Shown: piece after piece, positions 10,206-18,640 of the stretch
Position numbering within the stretch: the first letter of the stretch is position 1
Layout: each line of letters starts with the position of its first letter
Assembly (NCBI RefSeq): GCF_029872155.1
Contig: NZ_JARXLA010000002.1
Location: 744,001 to 808,000, forward strand
Direction of reading: 5' to 3'
DNA length: 64,000 nt
Source of the DNA: Hyphomicrobium sp. D-2
GTDB lineage: Bacteria > Pseudomonadota > Alphaproteobacteria > Rhizobiales > Hyphomicrobiaceae
Position numbers and translations under genes: made by a program
The notes under the pieces: model-generated
What the model was told of the DNA's origin: nothing
Database searches by the model: none
Seen by the model: the letters and a program-made list of their open reading frames with translations, nothing else

Positions 10206-10343
10206 ACGTCGCCAAACCCGAGTGCGACAGCTCCGCACCGGCGTTACCTGCCCGCAGTCTCTCATGTGTTGCGGCCAGGCATATGGCCGCGAAAGTCATC
10301 CCGCGGAGATGCCTCACACGGATGCGGCCAAAATCAGCGCGAC

Positions 10344-10418
10344 TTAAAATCGCCAGTTGAGACGGCCCGAGACGCCGTGATCCTCAATGTTGCTGGAAAG
10401 CTCGCCGTTATAGGAGAG
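10344..10418 (-). pseudogene. Relic of an autotransporter beta-barrel C terminus
   Basis: The last 24 codons before a TAA read LSYNGELSSNIEDHGVSGRL followed by NWRF. This is the pattern of the final two strands of alphaproteobacterial autotransporter beta-domains: a SYxGxL strand, a short turn with DHG, and a last strand ending in Phe. The intact family member at 37221 ends in the same style (SYSGQFGDRTTDNSFNARLK). Upstream, the frame loses all similarity to a beta-domain, so only the tail survives. It could be a chance match, since only 24 residues are involved. Confidence 0.35.
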
Positions 10419-10826
10419 GCAACACGTGGGCCACCACCTCGAGCTTCCGGCGACGTATGATCGTCTTTGCAACGGCTGGATCATTCCCAGCGGACGCACA
10501 CCGGCAGCCGACCCAGCTCTCGAACTGCATACTGTGTCAAGACATTTGCAGAACCCCGAGGCTCTTGATCTCACAGTCATGATACCGGTGGAATAAGGAT
10601 CGAAGGTCATGCACGAACTATCTGGACGTTCGCGCATCAACCCGCAGCTTTCAGAAGCGCGTGTTGATAGCTGGGCGACTACAAAGCAAATGTGAAAACC
10701 ACAGTACGTCGCCGAAAGTGGCCACTGTGCCCGCTCGCGAAGCGCAGGCGTTATTCGCTACATAAGCAATAGCACTTGCGCTGCCGACGCTGGACCAGTT
10801 GCGCACGCTATCATTTTAGCCATCGG

Positions 10827-10852
10827 GGAACATTTTCACCGTGAATGCGGTT
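10827..10852 (+). promoter_or_regulatory. EcfG-type (general stress) promoter for the PRC-barrel gene
   Basis: GGAAC at 10827-10831 is followed after 16 bases by CGGTT at 10848-10852, close to the alphaproteobacterial EcfG consensus GGAAC-N16/17-CGTT. The predicted start site is about 20-25 bases before the ATG at 10883, a natural leader length. Confidence 0.6.
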
Positions 10853-10882
10853 GTAAACTCGAAACTAAAGGGAGACGAACCA

Positions 10883-11245
10883 ATGGCAAGAGCAACCGCG
10901 CATCCCGATCATCGACTCATTTCTAGCGAGGATGTTCAGGGTACTGTCGTATATGGCGCCGATAACAAAAACATCGGCGAGGTCGATCATCTGCTGATCG
11001 ACAAACTTTCCGGCCGCGTAGCTTATGCGGTGATGAGCTTCGGCGGATTTTTGGGGTTGGCGCATAGCCATTATCCCATTCCATGGTCCGCGTTGCGCTA
11101 CGACTCAACCCTTGACGGCTATCGCACCGGCATCACGGAAGCGCAGCTTCGCGACGCGCCCGATTTTTCTGACGATGCATGGTCCGATCGATCCTGGGAA
11201 AGCCAGACGCATCAACACTACGGCGCATCGACGTATTGGGATTAA
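10883..11245 (+). CDS. PRC-barrel domain protein
   Basis: This 120-residue soluble protein has one PRC-barrel domain at about residues 9-85, beginning HRLISSEDVQGTVVYGADNKNIGEV and continuing DHLLIDKLSGRVAYAVMSFGG. The tail is acidic and aromatic-rich (WSDRSWESQ). PRC-barrels are small beta-barrels first seen in photosynthetic reaction-centre subunit H and RimM; stand-alone versions are often stress-induced, with no known enzymatic role. The frame is open from a GTG at 10841, but the ATG at 10883 has a GGGAGA ribosome-binding site and sits correctly behind the EcfG-type promoter, so it was chosen. Function is unknown; a general-stress role is inferred from the promoter. Confidence 0.87.
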   Translation: MARATAHPDHRLISSEDVQGTVVYGADNKNIGEVDHLLIDKLSGRVAYAVMSFGGFLGLAHSHYPIPWSALRYDSTLDGYRTGITEAQLRDAPDFSDDAWSDRSWESQTHQHYGASTYWD

Positions 11246-11530
11246 AGTCCCAGCCCCGCGTCTTAAAAGGGTGGCAGGCTTCCTCGTGAATCCTGCTGCC
11301 TTCTTGTGTTGAACACGCGAAAACCTGCGCCATGACGGGCAACCAAGAGACATGGTTTTTACAAATTAATCCGTCAGCTGCTGCAACCGGTTAGCTCGCG
11401 ATGAGTTTAGCGAACGCGGATGAACATCAGCCTACGCGCCTTTGGGATCGATCATAACGGTCGGGCACAAAAGCATGACGCGATAGGCGCGAGATGCGTT
11501 TGATACGCCAAACCCCACGGAGTAACGAGC

Positions 11531-12031
11531 ATGCAGGAAAAAGCGCTGGATCGCCTGTTTTATGAAACCCTGAAAGACATCTATTACGCCGAGCGGAAAA
11601 TCCTTAAGGCGCTGCCGAAGATGGCGCGTGGCGCCGAAACGGCCGAACTGAAGAAGGCATTCAACGACCATTGCGCCGAGACCGAGCGTCAGGTCGAGCG
11701 ACTGCAGAAAGTGTTCGAGATCTGCGGCAAGCGCGCCCAAGGCAAAACCTGCGAAGCGATTGAGGGCATCATCGCCGAGGGTGAGGAAGTGTTGGAAGAG
11801 TTCAAGGGCCAGCCGGCACAGGACGCAGGGCTCATTTCATCGGCTCAGGCTGTCGAACACTACGAGATTGCACGCTATGGCACTCTGAAGTGTTGGGCCG
11901 AAATGCTTGGCATGCCAGATGCCGTGAAGTTGCTCGATCAGAATCTGCAGGAAGAAATCAAAGCAGATGCACTGCTGACAAAAATTGCGGAAGGCGCTGT
12001 CAACGAGCACGCGATGGAGCGGGCCGCCTGA
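11531..12031 (+). CDS. YciE/YciF-type ferritin-like protein (DUF892)
   Basis: This 166-residue helical protein belongs to the DUF892 family of ferritin-like four-helix bundles, annotated as stress-induced and thought to bind a di-iron centre. The family opening LDRLFYETLKDIYYAERKIL is present. Possible metal ligands are the Glu and His residues in YYAERKI, FNDHCAETE and AVEHYEIARYG. It starts with ATG behind GGAG and ends with a good intrinsic terminator. The neighbours, a PRC-barrel protein and a Crp/Fnr regulator, are of the stress-response kind. I found no EcfG-type promoter directly upstream. Enzymatic activity has not been shown for most of the family. Confidence 0.9.
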   Translation: MQEKALDRLFYETLKDIYYAERKILKALPKMARGAETAELKKAFNDHCAETERQVERLQKVFEICGKRAQGKTCEAIEGIIAEGEEVLEEFKGQPAQDAGLISSAQAVEHYEIARYGTLKCWAEMLGMPDAVKLLDQNLQEEIKADALLTKIAEGAVNEHAMERAA

Positions 12032-12054
12032 CTTGAATTTGTGAGCAAGCGATT

Positions 12055-12091
12055 GAGGAGCTCTGCGCCCGCCAAGCGCAGAGCCTCTTTT
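12055..12091 (+). terminator. Intrinsic terminator after the DUF892 gene
   Basis: GCTCTGCGC pairs with GCGCAGAGC over a seven-base loop and is followed by CTCTTTT. It begins 24 bases after the DUF892 stop codon. Confidence 0.75.
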
Positions 12092-12160
12092 CCACCCGCG
12101 GAATTCAATCCGAGAACACGAATGACAGCCTACCCACAGCCGCCATTTCTCATCCAGCAC

Positions 12161-12400
12161 CTATGACTTGGGATCCGTCTGCTGGAGAATGTGCATCGCT
12201 TCCGCCTTGAGCTTTTGCAGATCATCGCCGTGCTCTTTTGCGGCCGTCAGAATGGCCTGAGCAAGCCGCGTTCGTGCGTCCTCCTCCGCGCCGGAATACT
12301 TGGACGCGACTTCAGACCATACCTCATCGAACGTCTTGAAAAGTTCGCTCAAACGTTCAGAGGTCAAGGCGCTGTCTTCGATCAACCGCCGTGCGCGCAT
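12161..12400 (-). CDS. Small helical protein of unknown function
   Basis: A 79-residue, charged, mostly helical protein without cysteine, signal peptide or membrane segment. It reads like a coiled-coil or helical-bundle protein (RLSELFKTFDEVWSEVASKY, then a Lys/Glu/Ala-rich C-terminal half). I do not recognise a family with certainty; similar small proteins are found in Hyphomicrobiales near stress genes. It starts with ATG at 12400, 67 bases behind the Crp/Fnr-type gene in the same direction, so the two may be cotranscribed. It is convergent with the DUF892 gene. Confidence 0.65.
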   Translation of the reverse strand: MRARRLIEDSALTSERLSELFKTFDEVWSEVASKYSGAEEDARTRLAQAILTAAKEHGDDLQKLKAEAMHILQQTDPKS

Positions 12401-12467
12401 CTACGTATCCTTGCATACCTAAGTTGCAAGCAGTAGTGGCTACGGGCGTCGCTGTCGGTATTCTAGA

Positions 12468-13187
12468 TTACTTTGTCGAAGGAAGATTGCGTTCGGTCTT
12501 CAGCCGGATGAGGCGGTAGCACTCGCACGTGTAGGCGACGAGGGCTGGCCGATTAAGGATGACGATGCGACCGCGCAGAACGCGGACAAAGCCCTGATTT
12601 TGGAGGGTGGCCAGCGCTTTGGAGGCCGTGGGGCGATAGATTCCGAGCATTTCGGCAATCAGGTCATGGGTAATATGCAAAGTATCCTGATTGGTGCGAT
12701 CGGCCATGGTCAACAGCCATCTGGCGAGGCGCTTGGAAACCGAGTGGGTGGCGTTGCAGGCCCCGGACAGCATGACCTGATGTAAAAACGTATGCAGGTG
12801 CAAGTTCATCATGGCCTGAAAGCCGGGGAGCTCAATGAGCGCCTTCTTGAAATCCGCGCGCCGTAACCGCATGGCCGTACCAGCGATCTGGACCAGCAGC
12901 CGTACATCAGAACTGCGCGCGCCGAGCATCTCCTGAAAACCGCTGTTGCCTTCTCGCCCGATGGTCGCGAGCTCGGCGGTGTTGCCGTCGGCATATACGG
13001 CCAGCACCGATATTATACCTGATGAGGGAAAGTAGACGTAATCGAGCGGGTCTTCGTCGTCGATCAGAATGGTCTTGTAGTCGAGCGGGACCGCTGTCAG
13101 CTTGCGAGCCAACGTTTCCAATTCTCGCGCCGGAATAGCAGCGAGCAGAGTGTTCTCTATCGGGGAGCGATCCTTGCTTTTCCTCAT
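12468..13187 (-). CDS. Crp/Fnr-family transcriptional regulator
   Basis: A 239-residue regulator with an N-terminal cyclic-nucleotide-binding-type beta-roll (about residues 20-140; YVYFPSSGIISVLAVYADGNTAE shortened here to its key part PSSGIISVL) and a C-terminal winged helix at about 150-215, with the recognition region AEMLGIYRPTASKALATLQ. It lacks the N-terminal cysteine cluster of FNR and the exact cAMP-contact residues of CRP, so the signal is unknown. This subtype is common in Rhizobiales. ATG start at 13187. The 328 bases upstream hold no gene. Targets may include the neighbouring small stress genes, but that is a guess from position only. Confidence 0.9.
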   Translation of the reverse strand: MRKSKDRSPIENTLLAAIPARELETLARKLTAVPLDYKTILIDDEDPLDYVYFPSSGIISVLAVYADGNTAELATIGREGNSGFQEMLGARSSDVRLLVQIAGTAMRLRRADFKKALIELPGFQAMMNLHLHTFLHQVMLSGACNATHSVSKRLARWLLTMADRTNQDTLHITHDLIAEMLGIYRPTASKALATLQNQGFVRVLRGRIVILNRPALVAYTCECYRLIRLKTERNLPSTK

Positions 13188-13515
13188 CCCGCCTCAACGC
13201 TGAAACCTGCCGAGAGTTCGCCGAACGATTCATTCAACGACAAAATTGCCGCCGACCAGGAAAGCGATCCGCCGTTTCTGAAATACAAAGACGCGCAGAC
13301 ACACTGGCGACGACGCGGCGTCTTTTAATGAGGACACAGCGGAAACTCTGGGCGGTCAGATGGCAGACGTGAGGCCTTCGCGATCGAGCAATCCGCCAGT
13401 TTTCGACTGGACAACGCCGAACGCGCAGGGCGTCGACATATCGGCTCGCGGCATTTCCTCTGCTGCGCGAGGTGGTTCAAACCTCGCGCTGATTGACGAA
13501 ATCAACCATCGCCGA
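13188..13515. other. Intergenic region upstream of the Crp/Fnr-type gene
   Basis: 328 bases between the start of the regulator gene and the end of the cupin gene. I see no convincing gene, terminator or known promoter motif. Open frames here are short and unlike known proteins. Confidence 0.6.
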
Positions 13516-13929
13516 TCAGTCCGGAATAACGATTTGCTTATCGTCCGTGTCGACTATGAACGTGACCAGAAGCTTGGCAGGTTCAGTGTTACTGGCATTC
13601 TGACTCACTTGGTGATGATCGCCCGGCTTCTCAGTCCAGCTCTCGCCGGCACGATAGGTAAGTTCGGGACCGTCGTTGACCTTACTACGGATTGCTCCCT
13701 CCAGAACGCGCGCGTAGATAAACGCTGAACCGGGGTGACGGTGGGAGGGAGTTTCCGCGCCCGGATCATACTCCACCAGGACGACGCGCATGCTCTTTCC
13801 CGGAACATTAGGCAGCGCTTGGTCGAACACGATGGATACCTTTGCGCTCGGTTCGCCTGTGTCGTGAGCCGCAGCACAGGTGGCCGTAATCATCGTGGCG
13901 ATGATCAGGAGTGACTTGAGCTTTTTCAT
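13516..13929 (-). CDS. Secreted cupin-domain protein
   Basis: A 137-residue protein with a Sec signal peptide of about 20 residues (MKKLKSLLIIATMITATCAAAH) and one cupin domain. The metal-site pattern of cupin motif 1 is visible as PSHRHPGSAFIYARVLEG (two His, then Glu in the usual spacing), and motif 2 is PGDHHQVSQN. Such exported single-cupin proteins are common and mostly uncharacterised. It is the last gene of the apparent Rrf2-RND operon, 42 bases behind the 99-residue unknown protein. A role linked to the efflux pump or redox stress is inferred only from this position. Confidence 0.85.
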   Translation of the reverse strand: MKKLKSLLIIATMITATCAAAHDTGEPSAKVSIVFDQALPNVPGKSMRVVLVEYDPGAETPSHRHPGSAFIYARVLEGAIRSKVNDGPELTYRAGESWTEKPGDHHQVSQNASNTEPAKLLVTFIVDTDDKQIVIPD

Positions 13930-13971
13930 AGCTGACTCCTCTTATTTTAGCCGCGCACTACGCACGGTCTG

Positions 13972-14271
13972 TTAGACTTCCTTTTCCTCATTCGTTCGCT
14001 GTCGGCCTTCGCTGCCATCACGATCAAGAGCAAGAACCGCCAGACGTTTGATGCGGTCCGGATCGCGTTCCCCGGAGGCCACCGCCTTCAGTATTCGTGC
14101 AGTAAGCTTGAACTGGGTCTCACTGTCCCAGCAGGCTGGTGCGCCGTGGCTTGTCGTCAATTCGTGACAGGCGCCGGCATAAGCTTCCATCATCGACGCC
14201 AACGTCACTGCGTCATAGGGCGTATCGGCAAACAGATCGGCGGCCCCGACACGCGCGCTCTTTACAGTCAT
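13972..14271 (-). CDS. Small protein of unknown function in the RND operon
   Basis: A 99-residue soluble protein with no signal peptide or membrane segment. Its start codon overlaps the stop of the RND pump gene by four bases (ATGA), so it is translationally coupled to the pump. The N-terminal half is predicted helical (TPYDAVTLASMMEAYAGACH), followed by a region with a Cys-Trp pair (APACWDSE) and a basic/acidic tail. I do not recognise a family. Its consistent coupling to the pump suggests a helper role, which is inference. Confidence 0.7.
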   Translation of the reverse strand: MTVKSARVGAADLFADTPYDAVTLASMMEAYAGACHELTTSHGAPACWDSETQFKLTARILKAVASGERDPDRIKRLAVLALDRDGSEGRQRTNEEKEV

Positions 14272-17200
14272 GGCGCAATACTCGCATCCGAATGATCTTG
14301 CGCCGAAGATTGCATCGCCTTGAGCTCTGGCGTTGACTGCTTACGATTCCATGACCTCAGGGCCACGTAGAAGACTGGCGTCAGGAACAAACCGAAAAGG
14401 GTGACCCCAAGCATCCCTGCGAAAACTGTCACGCCAGTCGCCTGGCGAACTTCGCTGCCCGCTCCATAACTGAGGAGCAATGGCACCGATCCGGCAATGA
14501 AGGCCACCGATGTCATTATGATCGGACGCAGGCGCAGCAGGCATGCCTCAAGCGCGGCTTCGATGACGCCTTTGCCCTGCAGTTCAAGCTCGCGAGCAAA
14601 CTCCACGATCAGAATTGCGTTCTTGCAAGCCAGCCCCATCAGCACCACCAGACCAACTTGCACAAACACGTTGTTATCACCCCCGCTCAACCAAACGCCC
14701 AGCAGTGCTGCGCAAATGCAAACCGGAACGATCAGGATGACGGCCAGTGGCAAAGTCCAGCTTTCATACAGTGAAGCCAGCACCAGAAAGACCAGCATCA
14801 CCGCAACCGGAAAAATGATGACGGCCGCGTTGCTCTGATTAACCTGCTGATAGCTGAGATCAGTCCACTCAAGCTGAATGCCGCGTGGCAAAACCCGCTC
14901 GGCAATATCCGTGATTTTTGCGATGACTTCCGATGAAGACAGAATTCTAGGGTCGGCATCGCCGATTACATCTGCCGCCGGATAACCGTTGTATCGGACG
15001 ACTGGGTCGGGGCCGTAAGTTGGCTCAATGCTAACCATTGAACCGATAGGAACCATCTCCCCGCGGTCATTGCGCGTTCGCAGGCTCAGGATATCTTCGG
15101 CCTGCTGACGGAAAGGCGCATCGGCCTGCACCATCACGCGGTACACTCGCCCGAATTGGTTGAAGTCGTTGGCATACGCGGAGCCGAGATAAACCTGCAG
15201 CGTATCAAACAATGCAGTCAACGACACACCCTGCGCTTTCGCTTTCAGGCGATCGATGTTGACTTCCAATTGCGGAATGTTCGCTTGATACGAACTCACC
15301 GGATAGGTCATCCCTGGCGTTTGCGCGATCTCGGCCTGGAATGAATTCAGCGCCTGCTGAAGTGCGCCAAATCCGAGCCCTCCGCGATCCTTCAGGTAAA
15401 GCGAGTAACCTGAGCCGTTGCCGAGACCCTGAATGGGCGGTGGCATCAATGCGTATGAGAATCCGTCTTTGATGCCGGCAAATTTGGCATTCAATTCCTT
15501 GTTGATCTCGCCGGCCGTACGATCGCGCTGATCGAAAGGTTTGAGAATGACGTATGAGGTCGTGACGTTCGGTGTATTCACCGCCTGCAGCGCATTCAAT
15601 CCGGCATATGCTGGAACGAACTCGACCCCATCGACGCTGCGAGCAATCTCATCCATCTTGCGCGTCACTTCCACAGTTCGCGCAAGCGATGCCCCCTCAG
15701 GCAGCTTGGATCCGGAGAACAAATAGAGCTTGTCCTGCGTCGGAATAAATCCACCCGGCACCAGCTGAAACAACAGTACTGCCATAGACAGCAGCCCGAA
15801 GTAGATGATGAACACTATGCCACGCCGCGAAAGTGAGGCACGCACTGCTCCCTGATAGCCACGCGCGGAGCGCTGGAAGAAGCTGTTGAACGGACGAAAA
15901 AACCATCCGAACCCGCCTTCGATCAACCGGGAGAGCCAATCTTTCGGTTCCGCGTGCGACTTGAGCAGCTTTGCCGCCAAAGCAGGTGATAGCGTCAGAG
16001 AGTTGATTGCCGATATCACTGTTGAGATCGCAATGGTGACTGCGAACTGCTTGTAGAACTGTCCGGTCACGCCAGACATAAACGCCATCGGCACAAATAC
16101 TGCGCACAGCACCAGAGAGATTGCGATGATCGGCCCGGAAACCTCTTGCATGGCGCGCCGGGCTGCTTCGTGCGGCGAAAAACCCTGCTCGATGTAACGC
16201 TCGACGTTTTCTACAACCACGATTGCATCATCCACCACGATGCCAATCGCCAGCACGAGACCGAAAAGCGTCAACGTGTTGATTGAGTAGCCGAGCACAT
16301 AGAGAAACGCGAATGTTCCAACGACTGACACCGGCACCGCGAGAAGCGGAATGACGGAAGCGCGCCAAGTCTGCAGAAACACGATGACGACCAGCACGAC
16401 CAGAAGAACGGCCTCAACAAGCGTACTCTGGACGGCACTTATGGACTCGCGGACAAAAATTGTCGGATCCCAGACAGCGCGATACGTAATGCCGGGCGGA
16501 AAGCTTTCTGCGAGTTCATCCAGCCTTGCATAGACGGCATCGGCGACACCTAGCGCGTTTGCACCCGGAGACAGAAAGATGCCAACCGTTGCTGCATTCC
16601 GGTCACCCTGAAAGACGCGCAACGTGTAATTGCCGGCACCAAGTTCGACCCGTGCGACGTCGGAGAGACGAACGATTTCTCCATCTTCTCCGGTCTTGAT
16701 AATGATGGCGCCAAACTCTTGCTCCGTGCGTAATCGGCCTCGCACGTTGATCGACAACAGCAGATCGGTCGTGGCCGGAGACGGCTCAGCGCCCAATTGA
16801 CCGGCCGATACTTGTACGTTCTGCTCACGCACCGCACCGAGCACATCGCTGGCGGCAAGCCCGCGGGCAGCAAGCTTATCGGGATCCAGCCAAATACGCA
16901 TCGCATAGTCGCCCGCTCCGTACACACCGACGTCGCCAATGCCGACAATGCGCGAAAGCTCATCCTTCACGTTGAGGATCAAGTAATTGCGCAGGTACAG
17001 CGTATCGTATCGGTTGTCAGGCGAGTACAGGCTCACGTACATAAGCGGCGTGGGCGACTGCTTCTGTGTCGTCACGCCGAACTGGCGCACCTGCTCCGGT
17101 AGACGGCTTAGCGCTTGAGCGACTCGGTTTTGCACACGCACCGCAGCAGTATCGGGGTCTACATCCGGCGTGAATGTAACAACGATCTGCAAGCTGCCGT

Positions 17201-17459
17201 CGGAACCGGCCACAGACTTCATGTACATGATGCCTTCGACGCCGTTTATCGCCTCTTCCAGCGGCGTCGCGACCGTCTCAGCAGTCTCTTTCGGATTCGC
17301 GCCCGGATAGGTCGCGCGCACTATCACGCTTGGCGGAACCACCTCCGGATATTCGCCGATAGGCAGCATCGGCATCGCAATCAAGCCAAGCGCAAAGATG
17401 ATAATCGAGAGAACTATCGCGAAGATCGGCCGTGCGATGAAGAAGCTGGAAACATTCAT
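14268..17459 (-). CDS. RND multidrug efflux pump, inner-membrane permease (AcrB/MexB type)
   Basis: A 1063-residue proton-driven pump of the HAE1 family, which moves hydrophobic compounds from periplasm and membrane through a tripartite complex. It begins MNVSSFFIARPIFAIVLSII, typical for AcrB-like proteins, and has two repeats of six helices each with a large periplasmic loop. The proton-relay Asp pair is seen in the helix 4 region GIVVDDAIVVVENVERYIEQ, and the second-half motif is LACKNAILIVEFARE. Length and motifs are complete. It overlaps the adaptor gene by four bases. No outer-membrane factor gene (TolC/OprM type) lies in the operon or in the window, so it must share one encoded elsewhere. 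Confidence 0.95.
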   Translation of the reverse strand: MNVSSFFIARPIFAIVLSIIIFALGLIAMPMLPIGEYPEVVPPSVIVRATYPGANPKETAETVATPLEEAINGVEGIMYMKSVAGSDGSLQIVVTFTPDVDPDTAAVRVQNRVAQALSRLPEQVRQFGVTTQKQSPTPLMYVSLYSPDNRYDTLYLRNYLILNVKDELSRIVGIGDVGVYGAGDYAMRIWLDPDKLAARGLAASDVLGAVREQNVQVSAGQLGAEPSPATTDLLLSINVRGRLRTEQEFGAIIIKTGEDGEIVRLSDVARVELGAGNYTLRVFQGDRNAATVGIFLSPGANALGVADAVYARLDELAESFPPGITYRAVWDPTIFVRESISAVQSTLVEAVLLVVLVVIVFLQTWRASVIPLLAVPVSVVGTFAFLYVLGYSINTLTLFGLVLAIGIVVDDAIVVVENVERYIEQGFSPHEAARRAMQEVSGPIIAISLVLCAVFVPMAFMSGVTGQFYKQFAVTIAISTVISAINSLTLSPALAAKLLKSHAEPKDWLSRLIEGGFGWFFRPFNSFFQRSARGYQGAVRASLSRRGIVFIIYFGLLSMAVLLFQLVPGGFIPTQDKLYLFSGSKLPEGASLARTVEVTRKMDEIARSVDGVEFVPAYAGLNALQAVNTPNVTTSYVILKPFDQRDRTAGEINKELNAKFAGIKDGFSYALMPPPIQGLGNGSGYSLYLKDRGGLGFGALQQALNSFQAEIAQTPGMTYPVSSYQANIPQLEVNIDRLKAKAQGVSLTALFDTLQVYLGSAYANDFNQFGRVYRVMVQADAPFRQQAEDILSLRTRNDRGEMVPIGSMVSIEPTYGPDPVVRYNGYPAADVIGDADPRILSSSEVIAKITDIAERVLPRGIQLEWTDLSYQQVNQSNAAVIIFPVAVMLVFLVLASLYESWTLPLAVILIVPVCICAALLGVWLSGGDNNVFVQVGLVVLMGLACKNAILIVEFARELELQGKGVIEAALEACLLRLRPIIMTSVAFIAGSVPLLLSYGAGSEVRQATGVTVFAGMLGVTLFGLFLTPVFYVALRSWNRKQSTPELKAMQSSAQDHSDASIAP

Positions 17460-18628
17460 AGTGTCCCCACTTTCGATGTTACGAACATGGGAATTTCGGA
17501 TGCTTCCACGGGGGTGCCGGACGCGTAGATTCTTTGCAGGCCGCCGATGATCACCTTATCGCCAGCCGATAGACCGGAGGTGATGATGCGCAGCCCTTCA
17601 GCAGACCGTCCAAGTTGCACATCCTTGCGCTGTGCAGTGCTGTCGGCTGCGAGTACGTACACATACTTGCGGTCCTGATCGGTTAGCACCGCCTTCTCGT
17701 CTATAAGTACCGCCTGCACCTCATCTACGTTGGCCAATTCTACGCGCGCGAACAGTCCAGGCGTGAACTTGCGCTGCGCATTGTCTACGCGCGCACGCAT
17801 TCTGATCGTACCCGTGGTTGGATTCACCTGATTGTCGATGAAATAGACCGTACCGGCACTTGGGTAGCCTTCTTCATTGGCCAAAGCGATGCGCACCGGC
17901 AGCCCATTTGCTGCGGCCTTGCTCGCCTTGGCGCTGTAGCGAAGATAGCTTTGCTCGTCGGGATCAAAATCCACGTACACAAGATCCTGCGAGACAACCG
18001 TCGTCAGCAACGATTGATCTGCAATTGCAAGGTTCCCCACGGTCAACATGGCACGACCCGCGCGGCCGTCCACAGGTGCCCGCACTTGCGTGAATTCGAG
18101 ATTGAGCTCAGCAATGGCGAGCACCGCCTCCGCATCCAGGACGTCCGCCTGGCTCTGCAGATAAGTGGCGTGACGGGACTGAGCTTCGTCTTGCGAGATC
18201 GTATTGTTAGGCAGCAGTTTTTTTGCCCGTTGGTCGCGGAGCTTGGCGATCAGTACAGAAGCGCGGGCACGCTCTAATCGCGCCTTTGCGCTGTCGACTG
18301 CTGCCCGATACGGCCGCGGATCAATATTAAACAGCAAGTCGCCGCGGCGAACTTCCTCACCTTCACGGTAGGCGATGCTGTCGATGTAACCGCTGACGCG
18401 AGGTCTTATTTCGACGGATTCAACGGCGGTGACACGCCCGTTAAATGCATCCCATTGACGTATGGATTTGGCGACGACAGACGCAACATCAACGCTGACG
18501 CGCTGCGGCTCGGCTGTCATCGCAGGCGAACGCAACTCGACCGCCAAAAAGCCAACGATAGCAATCGCCAACAACCCGCGAACGAACAGGCCTCTGCTTA
18601 CGCGAGGACGCAACATTCTCATGATCAT
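17456..18628 (-). CDS. RND efflux periplasmic adaptor (AcrA/MexA type)
   Basis: A 390-residue membrane-fusion protein that links the pump to an outer-membrane channel. An N-terminal hydrophobic segment (about residues 15-33) anchors or exports it. There is no lipobox cysteine. The first lipoyl half-motif is VSGYIDSIAYREGEEVRRGD, an alpha-hairpin follows (AKARLERARASVLIAKLRDQ onward), then the second lipoyl half RAPVDGRAGRAMLTVGNL, a beta-barrel and the membrane-proximal domain. It begins 12 bases after the Rrf2 gene and overlaps the pump gene by ATGA, showing a tight operon. Confidence 0.93.
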   Translation of the reverse strand: MIMRMLRPRVSRGLFVRGLLAIAIVGFLAVELRSPAMTAEPQRVSVDVASVVAKSIRQWDAFNGRVTAVESVEIRPRVSGYIDSIAYREGEEVRRGDLLFNIDPRPYRAAVDSAKARLERARASVLIAKLRDQRAKKLLPNNTISQDEAQSRHATYLQSQADVLDAEAVLAIAELNLEFTQVRAPVDGRAGRAMLTVGNLAIADQSLLTTVVSQDLVYVDFDPDEQSYLRYSAKASKAAANGLPVRIALANEEGYPSAGTVYFIDNQVNPTTGTIRMRARVDNAQRKFTPGLFARVELANVDEVQAVLIDEKAVLTDQDRKYVYVLAADSTAQRKDVQLGRSAEGLRIITSGLSAGDKVIIGGLQRIYASGTPVEASEIPMFVTSKVGTL

Positions 18629-18640
18629 ACACCAGTCCAG

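Larger units (their letters stand above)
9804..10882. other. Intergenic region between nasA and the PRC-barrel gene
   Basis: About 1.08 kb without an intact gene. It holds the nasA leader and terminator (9956-10025), the sigma-54 promoter (10079-10095), palindromes (10144-10238), an autotransporter relic (10344-10418) and an EcfG-type promoter for the rightward PRC-barrel gene (10827-10852). From about 10430 to 10820 I see nothing else recognisable. Confidence 0.7.

Noticed and set aside
9769-10640. Possible small genes in the region upstream of nasA
   Set aside because: The frames cover a sigma-54 promoter, a terminator and palindromes. Apart from the autotransporter-like tail at 10344-10418, none resembles a protein.
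13360-13728. 122-codon plus-strand open frame partly outside the cupin gene
   Set aside because: It overlaps the cupin gene, which has a signal peptide and a metal motif; no ribosome-binding site or family pattern supports this frame.
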